From Pelodera strongyloides (Eukaryota; Nematoda; Chromadorea; Rhabditida; Rhabditidae), in NCBI GenBank assembly GCA_036852015.1, contig JAANDG010000026.1, forward strand, positions 310,001 through 374,000: a stretch of DNA of 64,000 nt, read 5' to 3'. The notes beneath the pieces are model-generated. The model was not told where the DNA came from. It searched no databases and saw only the letters and a list, made by a program, of their open reading frames with translations. The position numbers and the translations under genes are program-made. Below are positions 25,301 to 37,196 of the stretch, in pieces; the stretch's first letter is position 1, and every line of letters begins with the position of its first letter.

Positions 25301-27236
25301 TTCCTTTACAAATATGGTCCTCTTGTTATTTTAACAGGTGACTCATGCGAGTGCAAACGCCGCCTGTGTTTTATCACACATCACTTTTCCAAACTATGTT
25401 GCTTTATTTATAAATAAAAATATCTGGGGACCATAGTTGGAAGATTACTATTCTTTAAGCACGTCTAATTGTGAATGTTTATTCTTTCTGAAAAGTGTAT
25501 CATTTAAGTACATTGTAATGTCAACAGTAACCTTCATCGAAAAATATCAAAAATAAAAAAACGACCAATTTCAGGACAGTATTGGCGAGATCCGTGACGA
25601 TGACTTGAAGGGGATCTTCAGAGAATTTGACTTAAATGGCGACGGATATATTCAGAGGGTATGTGGACTTTTTAAAACATACCCCAGTGCGTGGAACACA
25701 TTATTGCGTAAATAAGTTCAAGCCTAAAATGTAACAATTGTGGTATTCGACCTCATCTTGGAGTTCCTTGGGAGTTTTGACCTGTTTCATACGAATATTG
25801 CAAATAAATTTTTATTTGAGGATGAGTTAAAAGATGTGATGCAAAAGATGGGACAGTCTCCGACAGACGAGGAGTTGAACGCCATGTTCGATGCAGCCGA
25901 CAAAGACGGAGACGGAAATATTGATTTTACTGGTACGATTGTATAGATTACACCTTGATCCAACTTTGTCGTACCCTAACCATGAAACGCAAGAATATGC
26001 TTCTAATCTTTATTATTGATCATTTATAATCCAAATCATAGAATTTCTCTCGATCGCTCACGCCAATCCGCTATCCTTATCCCTAAAGGCGGTATTTGAA
26101 GAACTGGACGTTGATGGAGACGGATATATTACCAGGTACCTTGTATTTGTATTTTGCATCTGTTTTCTTTACTTCACAACGTTTGTTCAAACCTTATTAT
26201 TTTCTTGCATGAACATAATAAATCATACTTTTGCGCTGCAACACATTGGACTTGGTACTTTCAGGTAGATTAAACACGTTTTCAACAAAACTTGCGCTAC
26301 AAGCAAATTAGAGGTCTTGATTTTCTGTTGTTATTGTTTGGAAGGAACAGACAAAAACAACCCATGCGTTATATTTACTTCTTAGATCCGAGTTGAGGAC
26401 AGCCTTCCAAAGAATGGGTCATTCTCTTACTGACCAAGACATTAAGAGCATTTATAAGCATGTTGATTCGAATAACGACGGAAAGATAAATTTTGCCGGT
26501 AAGTCGTTCGACTTTCTTTCTCTTATGAAACATAGGTTGCGTTCAGAACTTAAAAAATGCATACCACTTTCGCAGAATTGACCGTTTCATTGGTCCTACA
26601 TATTAGTAGACTTCGACAACTGTAATCAACGTTTGATCTTTCGTATTCGTTTGCGGCCGAATTGCATTACTAAACATCTTTTCTTGAAATTTTATCTTCA
26701 GCTTTCTGCAAATGGATGGGTCATTAGGTAATCATTTTATATTTATGAGAGATTACATTCACGGGAGCACATTCTTACAAAAGAACCCTGGCAAATGTAC
26801 ATACTGTTCAACTACAAACTGTCTCCTTCGGCTATTCCTTTTTTCGGGATAATTAGTAAAAAATCCCTCACTTGCATGACTACTCACATAGGTTTGACAT
26901 GCGGATCTACCCTGATATAAGATTATAAGCGAATCAGAAAATAGGTGTCGCTTCAACAGGCATACATATTACATACGTATATGTTAGATTCACACATTGC
27001 ATGATTATTATGTCTTGCATGCAATTTTGTACAAACCTATAACCCAGTGTGTTCCTGGAGTGGTTCCTATATACTCCCTACCCCCCTTTTCATTACATGC
27101 TCCAAGCAGTTTGAGAAAAAAAAGCTGTAACGAGAAAGGTCAGTGGGTTCGGGTTACTTACTCCAGTTGGGCTACAGATTCAGATACTAATTGATCATTT
27201 CCAGAGTTTTGTCAAATGATGACGAGGAAGAAGTGA
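22321..27236 (+). CDS. calmodulin-like EF-hand protein with an N-terminal lipidation signal, 156 aa
   Basis: Six exons, 22321-22356, 25575-25658, 25821-25932, 26042-26135, 26386-26498 and 27205-27236, join in phase. The short first exon encodes MGACCSRKSKNQ, a textbook N-myristoylation motif (Gly2, Ser6) with two cysteines for palmitoylation and adjacent basic residues. Four EF-hand loops follow: DLNGDGYIQRDE, DKDGDGNIDFTE, DVDGDGYITRSE and DSNNDGKINFAE. All have acidic position 1, Gly6 and Glu12, so all four should bind calcium. The end, FCQMMTRKK, parallels calmodulin. Family knowledge: calcium sensor; inference: anchored to the cytoplasmic face of a membrane. The acceptor of exon 3 (atttgag) is weak. 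Intron 1 is 3.2 kb, which sets the lipidation exon apart from the calcium-binding body. Confidence 0.93.
26702..26727 (+). other. possible alternative terminal exon of the calmodulin-like gene
   Basis: An acceptor (atcttcag) is followed by 26 nt that join the phase-1 donor of the EF4 exon and read AFCKWMGH-stop, in parallel with EFCQMMTRKK-stop encoded by the exon at 27205. Use of this exon would change Glu12 of the fourth EF loop to Ala and shorten the tail. Only sequence similarity and splice phase support it. Confidence 0.35.
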
Positions 27237-28505
27237 AGAAAATGAAGCAGAATTTAACTTGTTTGTTATTTTGACATTTGTTTTATAATACCGTAGCACT
27301 AGTATATATACGGCACAAGAAAAACCGGATCCTGTGTTTGTTTTGTTCATGTTATCCTATTATTTTTTCTGTTGATATTAGGTGTGTTTCCACAGCATAT
27401 TTCACTTACGTCCGCAGTCCAAGTACACAAAGCGATATTGCCAAATAAAACCTATAACTTGTCATCTCATTCCAATAGATTTCTGCCTGTTCTTTATTTG
27501 CATAAGATGTTACTAACTTTGATATTCGTCTAAAAATAAATAAGCGTTGTCTCTGAGACAATGTAAGATTGCGATTGAACCATAGGTATAGCCTTTTTCA
27601 GCATGCGATTGAACCATAGGTATAGCCTTTTTCAACACTATTACGTATTTTTAGTTATATCCCAAAGGAACAAGTGATTCGATGGAAAACAAATAAACGC
27701 GTGCCTATTTTTTGCTTTCTAATGTAAATCTATGTGAGGTTATTATTTAATGTTTTCATTTTACGCGGCCAGTTCCATCAACAATTGCAACACACAACAA
27801 ATATGTATAATTATTGCTTCTAATGCAGCATGCACATGCTGCAGCTGTACTTTGTTGGGTGTTGCTTTTGTTCTCCAGTATAATTTGTCAGGTTAAAGAA
27901 ATCAGTTGATCAATACTTATTCCATGTGTGTGAATATTTATTTTCAGATTTAATAAAAGTTGCTAATATCTTTGTGATGGGAACTTTGATTCATTACGCA
28001 CGTTTCTTGTATTAGGCAATCCAGATGTATTTGCCATATATTAATATATTTGCCACAATTGAGCACATCAATGTTATTTTGAGCTTATTGAATATTTTGC
28101 ATTAAAAGAAGACTTCTAACAGTCGTATTCAGTTCGCAACATTCATAAAAAAGATAAAGAGTAATAAATAAATGCAGCCCTAAAATCCGGATAATTCTTC
28201 GAAAATTTTGACTTTATTTTTTAAATATCCAAAATATGTGTAAGTGGCCAATTACATATGTACTCATTGTGCTTGATTCCTAAAATTCCAACTAAAACGT
28301 AGTGCTGGGTGTGCATTCTATAACGCACCCACTTTCTGTAGTTTGTAGCTGCCCTGGATTTCTCATATTTCCCGACCAGCATCACAGTGGGTCGGTGGGT
28401 GAAAAGCAGAAAGTGGCACGGTGCCAAGCGCTCCGCTTGCATACAAATGACGAAAAATCGACTCTTTTCGTGAAAAATCATTTTGCAACATTTTTTGGTC
28501 ACAGA
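27237..28505. other. intergenic between the calmodulin-like gene and the foldback element
   Basis: AT-rich, with no exon chain. Contains a short tandem duplication at 27571-27636. Confidence 0.6.
27571..27636. repeat. tandem duplication, 34-bp unit
   Basis: GCGATTGAACCATAGGTATA starts at 27571 and 27605, both followed by GCCTTTTTCA. Confidence 0.9.
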
Positions 28506-29215
28506 AAATTAGTTATATTAAAAATACGGCTATAGATACCGGTCCAGAAACCACGTAGCCCCCTAGCCACATATATTTGGAGCATTTTCGGTTAATAAAC
28601 CATATGTTGAAAGTTTCTGGTTCTTCTGAATTTTCGCCGACCAATTTGCATACTTGGGTTAGTCATGAGGTGACCATTACATAAAATTAGTTATATTAAA
28701 AATACGGCTATTGGTACCGGTCCAGAAACCATGAAGCCCCCTAACCACATATATTTGGAGCATTTTCGGTTAATAAACCATATGTTGAAAGTTTCTGGTT
28801 CTTCTGAATTTTCGCCGACCAATTTACATACCTAGGTTGGTCATGAGGTGACCATGACATAAAATTAGTTATATTAAAAATATGGCTATAGATACCGGTC
28901 CAGAAACCACAAAGCCCCCTAACCACATATATTTGGAGCATTTTCGGTTGATAAACCATAGGTTGAAAGTTTCTGGTTCTTCTGAATTTTCGCCGACCAA
29001 TTTACATACTTAGGTTGGTCATGAGGTGACCATGACATAAAATTAGTTATATTAAAAATATGGCTATAGATACCGGTCCAGAAACCACAAAGCCCCCTAA
29101 TCACATATATTTGGAGCATTTTCGGTTGATAAACCATAGGTTGAAAGTTTCTGGTTCTTCTGAATTTTCGCCGACCAATTTACATACTTAGGTTGGCCAC
29201 CGAGTGACCATTACT
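28506..29215. repeat. four tandem copies of a ~178-bp unit
   Basis: Units start near 28506, 28682, 28860 and 29038 and are 90% or more identical to their neighbours. Units three and four are the most alike (only a few differences), which suggests local unequal exchange. Each unit has the sequence AGCATTTTCGGTT and ends near GAGGTGACCAT. ORFs here are by-products of the repeat. Confidence 0.92.
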
Positions 29216-30034
29216 GAAATTAATTATATTGAAAACCAGAATGCTAACGCCGCCTGCGGCGACTACACAGGTGATACCCTACGAATAATTGACATATAAA
29301 TGACGTAAATAAATGACAGATGACATGCTACAGTACATTTTGGATCGGTTGAGTCCGTTTATGAATGTATAATCGCTGGGATAAATTATTGAACCGTGAA
29401 TCACTTGTGACAATCACTTGTGAAATGTGACAATGTCGAGGGACAATGAAAAAACAATAGCACATTATAATTACGAAAAAAAATGACTCTTGGAAAATTG
29501 AGGCCGCCTGTAAAATTACTATAAAATACCCAATGCCTTTACGAAATACTACCCCTTTAAAGATCGTGAAGTGACAAAGTACTTACATATAATTCCCAAA
29601 TTATCTATGTTCCTTTTTGGCGAAATGCTCATCCACCTTCATAATTCATAGCGAAGCGCCCAAATTTACGCTGAGTGGGAACGTTTCGCTAGTTTTTCGT
29701 CCTGCACTCTATGCATGACAATTGACTTACTTTCGAGGCGGACTCGTCAGTAATAACTGTTTAGCTGAGCGGTTCGAAAATTGCTTTCATTGAGCGATTC
29801 GCCAAAAAAGGACTGATTTTGTATACGCCATACGCGTCATTACAAGCTATCTAAACACCTCCAACGAGAACTGTTGAGTTGGGCCGCATCGTTTTGTGGT
29901 TGTTTCCCGAAAAAAGTGGGTACGTGCGGAACACATTTTTTCAGCGGGTTGGCCAAATAGGTGCGAGAAACTCAAACGCAGTGTGTTCGATCGAACATCC
30001 ACTCTTCCTTGGCACTTTGCAATAGGTGGTAGAA

Positions 30035-30475
30035 TCTGAATAGGCTGGCCGGTGCCCCCCTACGCGGCTGGGCGGTGCCCCCTGCGCGGCTGGCCGGTGC
30101 CCCCCTGCGCGGTTAGCCCTCCAAGGCAAGAATAAAAAGACAGACCACATCGGCATAACAAATGAACCGAGCAGGAATCGAACCTATGAAATTCACTCAT
30201 TATCTTCTGGAGCCAGCGCCTTAGACCACTCGGCCATAAAGCGCATGTCTAATAATCGAAAAGAAACATTGGGTGGTGAAGCGGATATAGTCGAAATTGC
30301 GCGGCTGGGTGCGCGGTTGGCTGGGGGCCCCTGCGCGGTTGGCTGGGGGTGCGCTGCGCGGCTGAGGACCAGAGCCCCGAGGCACCACCCCTCTGCGCGG
30401 TACGCGGCTGGCTACGCCCGCACTCCAATTTGCGCGGCTGGGTACGCGGTGCGCTGCGCACCCAGGAACGTAGTA
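30035..30475. repeat. GC-rich simple-sequence core of the foldback element
   Basis: Two blocks (about 30035-30120 and 30298-30475) are built from irregular repeats of GCGCGGCTGG and GGTGCCCCCCTGCGCGG, in sharp contrast with the AT-rich genome. A tRNA-like sequence separates them. Long overlapping ORFs here are only proline/alanine/arginine-rich translations of the repeat. Confidence 0.8.
30164..30247 (-). pseudogene. tRNA-Leu-like relic or tRNA-derived SINE head
   Basis: On the minus strand, TGGCCGAGTGGTCTAAGGCG (A box and D arm of class II tRNAs) and GGTTCGATTCC (B box and T loop) are both intact. Between them CTGG runs straight into CTCCAG. Compared with ordinary tRNA-Leu this lacks about seven bases, so there is no proper anticodon loop. 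The acceptor ends also do not pair. It cannot be a working tRNA, but the polymerase III promoter boxes look usable. Confidence 0.6.
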
Positions 30476-32057
30476 CCCGAACCGGAACAATTTATTCGAA
30501 TTATTCTTCCGCAACGTAAGTGCAAGCACACGCTACAGTCCTACAGTTACTCTTTTATATAATAAGAAGATTATATAAATGAGACGAGTTTGAAGCCGAG
30601 TGATTTTTTTGTGATAACGACCACAACGAATTTTTCTACATTTCAGACATTTGGCATAAGTGGGCAACTGTTCGCATATTGCCAAACTAAACGCAAAAGG
30701 ATCTATTAACATACACATCGGATTATGTGCTTCAGACGTTTCATATAAATATGCGCACTTCGATGTATCGTTTGCATATCATTCGATGCCTGGTAAGATA
30801 TACAGGAGAAGAGTTTGAAGGCTTGGATGACCGCAATGAAAAATAGAATATCTCAAAACCGCTCTCGGTATAAAATAAAGTCGGTGTCAGCTTGTGGTAA
30901 AGCTATGGCTACTTTTCCAGCTCTTCAACATAAGCACATCCAAATTTTATTGCAAAAAATTTGGATATAAGAAGCAGTATGACCTTTTTTGTACGATCGC
31001 CTGAATAGTGGCTTCAGGCGTCAGGCGGGGATAGCCGTCTGGTAGTAAATAAGCGTCACTAATTTAGCTTGACGTCAAAGTGGATATATTTCCCCTCCAA
31101 ACTAAAGTCAAAAATCTAAATACGGAATTTAAAACACCAGAGTTTGTAAGCTGGTAACTTTCAACGTAAAGTTTATTAATCAAAAATGCTCCAACGATAT
31201 GTGGCTAGAGTGCTATGTCGTTCATGGACCGGTATCTATAGCTATATTTTCAATATAACTAATTTAGTGTAATGGTCTTATGGCCAACCGAACTGTACAA
31301 ATTGGTCGACGAGAATTTAGAAGAACCAGAAAGTTTCAACATAAAGTTTATCAACCGAAAATGCGCCAAACATATGTGTCTAGGGGGCAACGTGGTTTCT
31401 GGGTCGGTATCGACAGCCATGTTTTCAATATAACTAATTTTATGTAATGGTCACTCGATGGCCAACATAAACGGACTCAACCGATCCAAAATGTACTGTA
31501 GCATGTCATCTGTCATTTATTTATGTCATTTATATGTCAATTATTCGTAGGGTATCACCTGTGTAGTCGCCGCAGGCGGCGATAGCCTTCTGGTTTTCAA
31601 TATAACTAATTTCAGTAATGGTCACTCGGTGGCCAACCTAAGTATGTAAATTGGTCGGCGAAAATTCAGAAGAACCAGAAACTTTCAACCCATGGTTTAT
31701 TAACCGAAAATGCTCCAAAAATATGTGGCTAGGGGGCTTCGTGGTTTGCAGACCGATTTCTATAAACAATATTTAATAAATAAATATATTTTAATATCAA
31801 CTCTTAAAAAAATAGCTAAAACATAAAATGGCAATGAACGCATCCCATCTTGCTCCGCCCCTTTCATGTCACCCTCCGACCCACTGTGGCTACAACAATA
31901 ACATAAACAGAACCCTTCGTTTTCGCGAATTACCTAGTCTCGCTCTATCTATGATTGTTAAATAGACTCGTCGTTGTTAGGACTACTTAATTGTTCAAAT
32001 CGACGTTTTGTTCACTTCATATTCACATAAACATAGTCCAAGGATCGTTTGTTACAG

Positions 32058-35012
32058 ATGAGGCGGGACCTTTACATAATATTTCAACTTGGTCTCTCAT
32101 TTTTTCTTGTATTTTCGGCATTCAACAGCCAGGGATTCATTGAGGTGAATTTTTATTACTTTAATTAATTGATTACATTTTGATTAGTTCATCTATGAAA
32201 TTTAGAACCACTCCAAACTTGAAAATGTATTTTTTTAGATCGCGGTGCTTCGAAGCTTAGCAAAAACCCAGCCGGAAACTGGAATCACTACTAATTCAGG
32301 ATATTACAGGTAATGTACTTTATTTGTTATTTGAGCTTATTTGTTATTTAGCATCCAAAAATTATCTGCTCTTGCATGGTCCATTGAAGTTTTTTAGTTG
32401 ATATTTTACGCTGATGCTGAGTTCAAGTTGAGTACATTAGTTGAGTACGATGTCCATATGCACCTAGCAATCCCATAAAAATATATTAATATTCAATAAA
32501 TCACATTCCGTAACTTTATTTAACTCAATTTCAGTCTCTCAATTATCTATTTTGTATTCACTCTCTCCAACTTGATCGCGCCTCCTATTATTTCGAAGAT
32601 TGGACCAAAATGGTCGATGTTAATTGGAGCCCTCTGCTATACTTCGTTTATGTTCGGATTCCTCCGTCTATCAGCATGGAGTTTATATTTGCTCTCAGCT
32701 GTGTTGGGATTTGGAGCAGCAAGTAAGATTGATTAATATATAAGTATGAATCGTATGGCGGCGGAAATGTAAAAATATTCAATTATATATGTACAACGAC
32801 TAAGTTTCATTTTTCAGTTCTGTGGACAGGCAACGGTGTTTATCTGGTGCGATTTTCACGCGAAGGAAAAATGGCCCGAAACAGTGGTATCATGTGGACA
32901 ATGTTACAGTCGTCACTTATTGCTGGGGCTCTGTTCCTCATGTTTGTTCTCATTAAAGGGTATGTGGTTTATATCTTTTTGCTTTTGAATTACATTGCAG
33001 AATTTATGTTTACAAGTATCTTATACAACAACATTGGTCATAAAAATTCAACATTAACAATCCACGCTTTAGTGACCTCGTTTCATCATACCGCCTTGTT
33101 TACACCGTGTTCTCGGCAGTGTCATGTCTTGGGTGTGCTGTTATTCTTCTGCTCCCATCAGCTCCCCCCGGCTCCACTGGTACTTTTTTAAATTTATGGT
33201 TCACTTGGTCGCAGTTTTGCTGTTTCCCTTATGCACGGTCCATGTACACAATTCTTAGAGAATTTGTTTGAAAAAGAAATGAAGGTTCCTGGATTATCTT
33301 TTCAATTATCCATGTTCAAATTGTTTTAGATGGCCAATTGGATCGTCTAATCGAAGATGCAGACGAAGACGGAATAACAGAGGATGACACAGTGGTTCCG
33401 ATTGTGCCTCCAGCACCAACCACTAATTTCCTGGCTGATTTTGGTAAGATTCATTTATCTCTGAAGTTCATGTGCGATGCTTTAAAACACAAACACACTT
33501 ATTTTGTTCAATGAACCGTTTTCCCAGTAAATATTTATCAGTACGGCAACATTTCTCAAGCATTAATTCTGTAGATGTTGGGTGGGTTTCTATCGTCACT
33601 TCAGCTTTGATCTTTTACGATACCTGTTAAGGATACCGGTTGCGGTATTTCATGCATTCTTCAAGTGTTCTAACATTTTTATGATAACATTGCAGTCCAC
33701 ACGTTCAGTCTTTTGAAAACACCAAAGATGATGATGCTGTCCGTCTGTTTTCTCTACTCGGGAGCTGAAACAACCTTCTACACTGGTTTGTTTCTAAACG
33801 CATAGTTTCCTTGTTTATTCCCCTTTGGACATGTTTTCCATGTTACGAACTAATGTTGATGACATCCAAGTTATGTTTTCTTTAGGTGTTTATTCTGCCT
33901 GTTTGGCGGCTACGTCTAAATTGAGTAAAGGAAATGATGCACTTCTCGCGTACAACGTCTTGTGTATGGGAGCAGGGCAAATTTTGGGTTTGTTTTAATT
34001 TTGTGCACTTCATTTTAAATGCCTGTTCACACAGAGCGCAGTCCTTTGTAAATGGTAGTTCTCTGCGTATATTTTATGTGTTAGATCAAAAATTTTCTCA
34101 GGTGGTCTCTGGTTCGGAATGGGATGCAAATCTTCTGCAAAATACGGAAGAAGCGGCGTGATCTTCTTTGGAATGGTCATCAATATCATCGCTTTCTTCC
34201 TTTGTTTCCTCAATTTACCAATGGAATCCCCACTACACAACACATCTGCACCCTCGTATGTGGAACCAAGGTATCGGATAATTGACGAAATTTTAATGGA
34301 TTGATCGATTGATTGAGTTACATTGATATATTGTGATGATTACCAATAACCATAAGTTAGTGTTTCTTCGTCTCTATACATATCGGAATTTATGATGTCA
34401 ACATTGTTTAATGCATAGATTCACCCGTCTACTTACACACTTTGCTTGCATGTTTTACCCCGGCTGAATGTGAAACATTGTCGATGTTGAATCGTCCCGA
34501 ACTCAAGGGACAATTTTGGCGCCCAATTTTTGATGGGCCTCGGTCTATTTTATTGAAAACATGTGAACTTCTTATTTAGTGTTGTTGTTGCTTTGATCAC
34601 CGGATTTCTGCTCGGACTGGCTGATTGTTGCTGGAACACTCAGTTGTACACGCTTCTGGGTGATTTGTACAAGGACGCTAATTCATCGCCAGCGTTTGCT
34701 CTCTTCAAGTTCTTCCAGGTAATCTTTTACTAATGAGGTCGTCGAATACAAGGTACGCTCAATTTTAACACGTAAACTGAACGCATCTACAAAGTAGAGA
34801 ATTGCAGCAGTCGCCTATTTCATCGTTGAGTTTTCTTTCAGTCTCTATCAGCGTGCATTTCCTTCTACTACGGATCAATGCTACTCCTACATTGGCAACT
34901 TCTGATATTAGCCATTGGCGCTGCATTCGGAGCTGTTTCTTTCTTTACTGTACGAAACTCAGCCCTGGTTGACGACGTTCGCCAGGCTCAACTTGAGCCA
35001 AATGGTTTTTAA
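32058..35012 (+). CDS. UNC-93 / MFSD11-type 12-helix membrane protein, 459 aa
   Basis: Eleven exons: 32058-32144, 32239-32309, 32535-32722, 32818-32959, 33073-33179, 33330-33443, 33696-33785, 33886-33987, 34102-34270, 34580-34718 and 34842-35012. All phases agree and the protein is complete at the usual length for the family. It starts with a transmembrane helix ([19 protein letters not shown]), has a [19 protein letters not shown] motif typical of UNC-93-like proteins, an acidic central loop ([12 protein letters not shown], about residues 230-250), and further helices to the C-terminus. The family belongs to the major facilitator superfamily; UNC-93 itself is a regulatory subunit of a two-pore potassium channel, and MFSD11 is an orphan. 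Substrate cannot be inferred. A splice acceptor (gttacag) abuts the ATG directly. Confidence 0.93.
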
Positions 35013-36539
35013 ATTTTCCATGGTCAATTGATAACAGCCGATATCTGGCCATTTGTACATAAATACTGAATTTTCATGACCTATAACCCTAACAAACCCC
35101 TAACCTGCCATAATATGCATACTACTGTTCTCAAGCCGTTAATTTAACAAAACAAAGCATTTTGATCAACAATACGCAATATTTCGCGTTTTGATTAAAA
35201 GTATCCTTTTTTCCAATGCGTAGTTTCTTTTTCTTCAGCACGTCTCTAATTAACTCTCGCGACGAGAAAATTATTTTTTATTATACATACAATCTTAGTA
35301 GAAAACTGATTACCATCAATGGATGAGCCTTATTTTTTTGTGATATATATATAATAGCGGGAAATTTGAGCGGTTTACGTGAGTGAATTTCTGATGAAAC
35401 ACTTACATTTAGTAGTTGTAACACTTTCTATAATTTTTTTAGAGCCGTGTAGCTCAGCTCCACGTTCAAATATGTACCCGACATAACCACCGTGTTTTGT
35501 GACACTCCCTTCCTAGTCGTATGGTATAAATGTAAATAGAGTAAAGAGTGATTGTTCCCGACTATTTATGTCTTCTTCAACTTGTGAGCATTTGTTGTGA
35601 TATAACCATAAATAAAATAACACGACAAGTTCAGGTGGTTTTATTCATATGCTGAAAGTATTTTTGGGTTGTGCATGGGGTGAGGACGTGAGCTTTGACG
35701 CACTTATTAAAATAAATTCATATTCCCCTTTCTTTCACGAAGCCCTATGAACTAAATTTGTAGGATAACACAAACATCTAATTTTGGTTTGTTTGTGTAA
35801 AGATAAAATGTCTTGTTCCCTTGACGACGAATCCAAATCTTCCGATTATTATGGAACAAAAAGTTGAAAATGCGGTGGAATCGCTACAATATATGATTTT
35901 TGGCCATACGCAGCATGTAATTCTAACTATTGACCTGAGACTGGAACGAATCTGAAAGCGCAAACAAAAACAAAGGCCAGGTTGATAAACGGGCATCAAT
36001 TGCTTGTTAAGGTTTTTGTTATGTACTATTCGTATTATTGTGCATGTTCTTATTTGTGCTGTTTCATTACCAATAAACTATTATTATTAAGCGGCACCCG
36101 GCAGAAAATTAAACGATTCATCATTCTTTGTTAGTGTGGTTAAAAAAATGTTATTCGATCATTGTCAGAATTTGACCGTAAACTTGTGTGTTCCAGTCAA
36201 ACGAAGGTATACGCTGTTATCAATGAATTGCTTCGTGCTGATTTAATGTTCGGATTATTTTAGTTTGTTCAACTCCCATGCTCAAGTTTTGTACAATCCT
36301 GGGGTACCAATATTAATCAACTCGTATCTTGAACACATGGGTTATTACATCGTTTTTTTTCCAGATAAGTTTTCCAGAAGCCACCACTGAAAAATGAACG
36401 TTGCAATTTTAACCGTGCTTAATGTGTGTGTCCCCAGGTTCACTCGCGCCGGAGGGCTTTTTGATGTTTGCTCTCCTCGCCTCTTCTATTTCCTCCCTTT
36501 TACCTCTCTTTACGTCTCTCTGCATTTCTCTATCTCTCT

Positions 36540-36600
36540 CGTCCCTTTTTCTCTTTGACTTCCCTCTCTCTCTCTCTCTTTCTCTCTCGCCACTTTGTCT
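36540..36600. repeat. (TC)n microsatellite
   Basis: Interrupted TCTC runs within a wider CT-rich stretch from about 36470. Confidence 0.85.
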
Positions 36601-36689
36601 CTCTTTCTTCCCTCGCGGCTCGTGCGGCCAAACAGTTTGTGTGATGACATGATGTGACTAACGCCAGTAGTTCCTCAATATCCGCTCCC

Positions 36690-36760
36690 AATCAACCGGA
36701 TCGCTACGGGAAGGTCACTGGTTCGATTCCCGCTTAGGTCACCGTACCTGCAAACATTAC
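36690..36760 (+). repeat. tRNA-derived SINE fragment (B-box half)
   Basis: GGTCACTGGTTCGATTCCCG contains a perfect B box and nearly matches GGTCACTGGTTTAGTTCCTG in the SINE at 47411. No A box is visible, so this is a decayed or truncated copy. Confidence 0.45.
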
Positions 36761-37138
36761 TTTGAATCTGTAGTTATTCAATAAATATTTTGACTCATTT
36801 GTATGTTACGCGATCAACTTCATCAACTGTTACTCTAGACGTTCAAATTTTTCTCCATGAATTGTGTGAAAATATATATCAGTTTGTGAAAACTGGATAA
36901 AGACTTTTCAAGGGCGTGTCGTCAGTCAAACATTCAATCATGAAATCCCGATACGGGGCAAAGTGTTGAAGGCTGATGGGATCAAAATTAATTGGTTTCG
37001 AATTAATGATTAACGAAATTGAATCGGGTGTACGAAAACAAATTATTCAAAATACATCTCGGTAGAATACCTAAGGAGAATAGTAAGTAAAAATTTCCTA
37101 GTTTTTTTTGTTAGCATAATCGTTTACACATGAAGAGA

Positions 37139-37196
<58 letters not shown>
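37139..37196. repeat. (GA)n microsatellite
   Basis: About 40 nt of pure GA followed by interrupted repeats; creates meaningless Arg/Glu ORFs. Confidence 0.92.

Larger units (their letters stand above)
28506..31775. mobile_element. large foldback DNA element (about 3.3 kb) with compound terminal inverted repeats
   Basis: The left flank holds four direct copies of a ~178-bp unit, then a unique inner segment (29216-29363). The right flank carries the reverse complement of that inner segment (about 31466-31594) and then of a 178-bp unit (about 31595-31775). Two more diverged inverted units sit just inside (about 31140-31465). Shared landmarks include CCGCCTGCGGCG, GTGATACCCTACGAATAATT and CCAGAAACCAC. 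Long inverted repeats made of internal direct repeats are the defining form of foldback transposons. No transposase was found in the 2-kb interior, so it is probably non-autonomous. Boundaries are good to about 20 nt; target-site duplication was not identified. Confidence 0.8.

Noticed and set aside
28741..29137. Two near-identical minus-strand ORFs of 72 codons
   Set aside because: They are the same reading of successive 178-bp tandem units of the foldback element; no start context or conservation beyond the repeat.
30221..30562. Overlapping ORFs of 70-105 codons in the GC-rich block
   Set aside because: Low-complexity Pro/Ala/Arg translations of the GCGCGG repeat, open in several frames at once.
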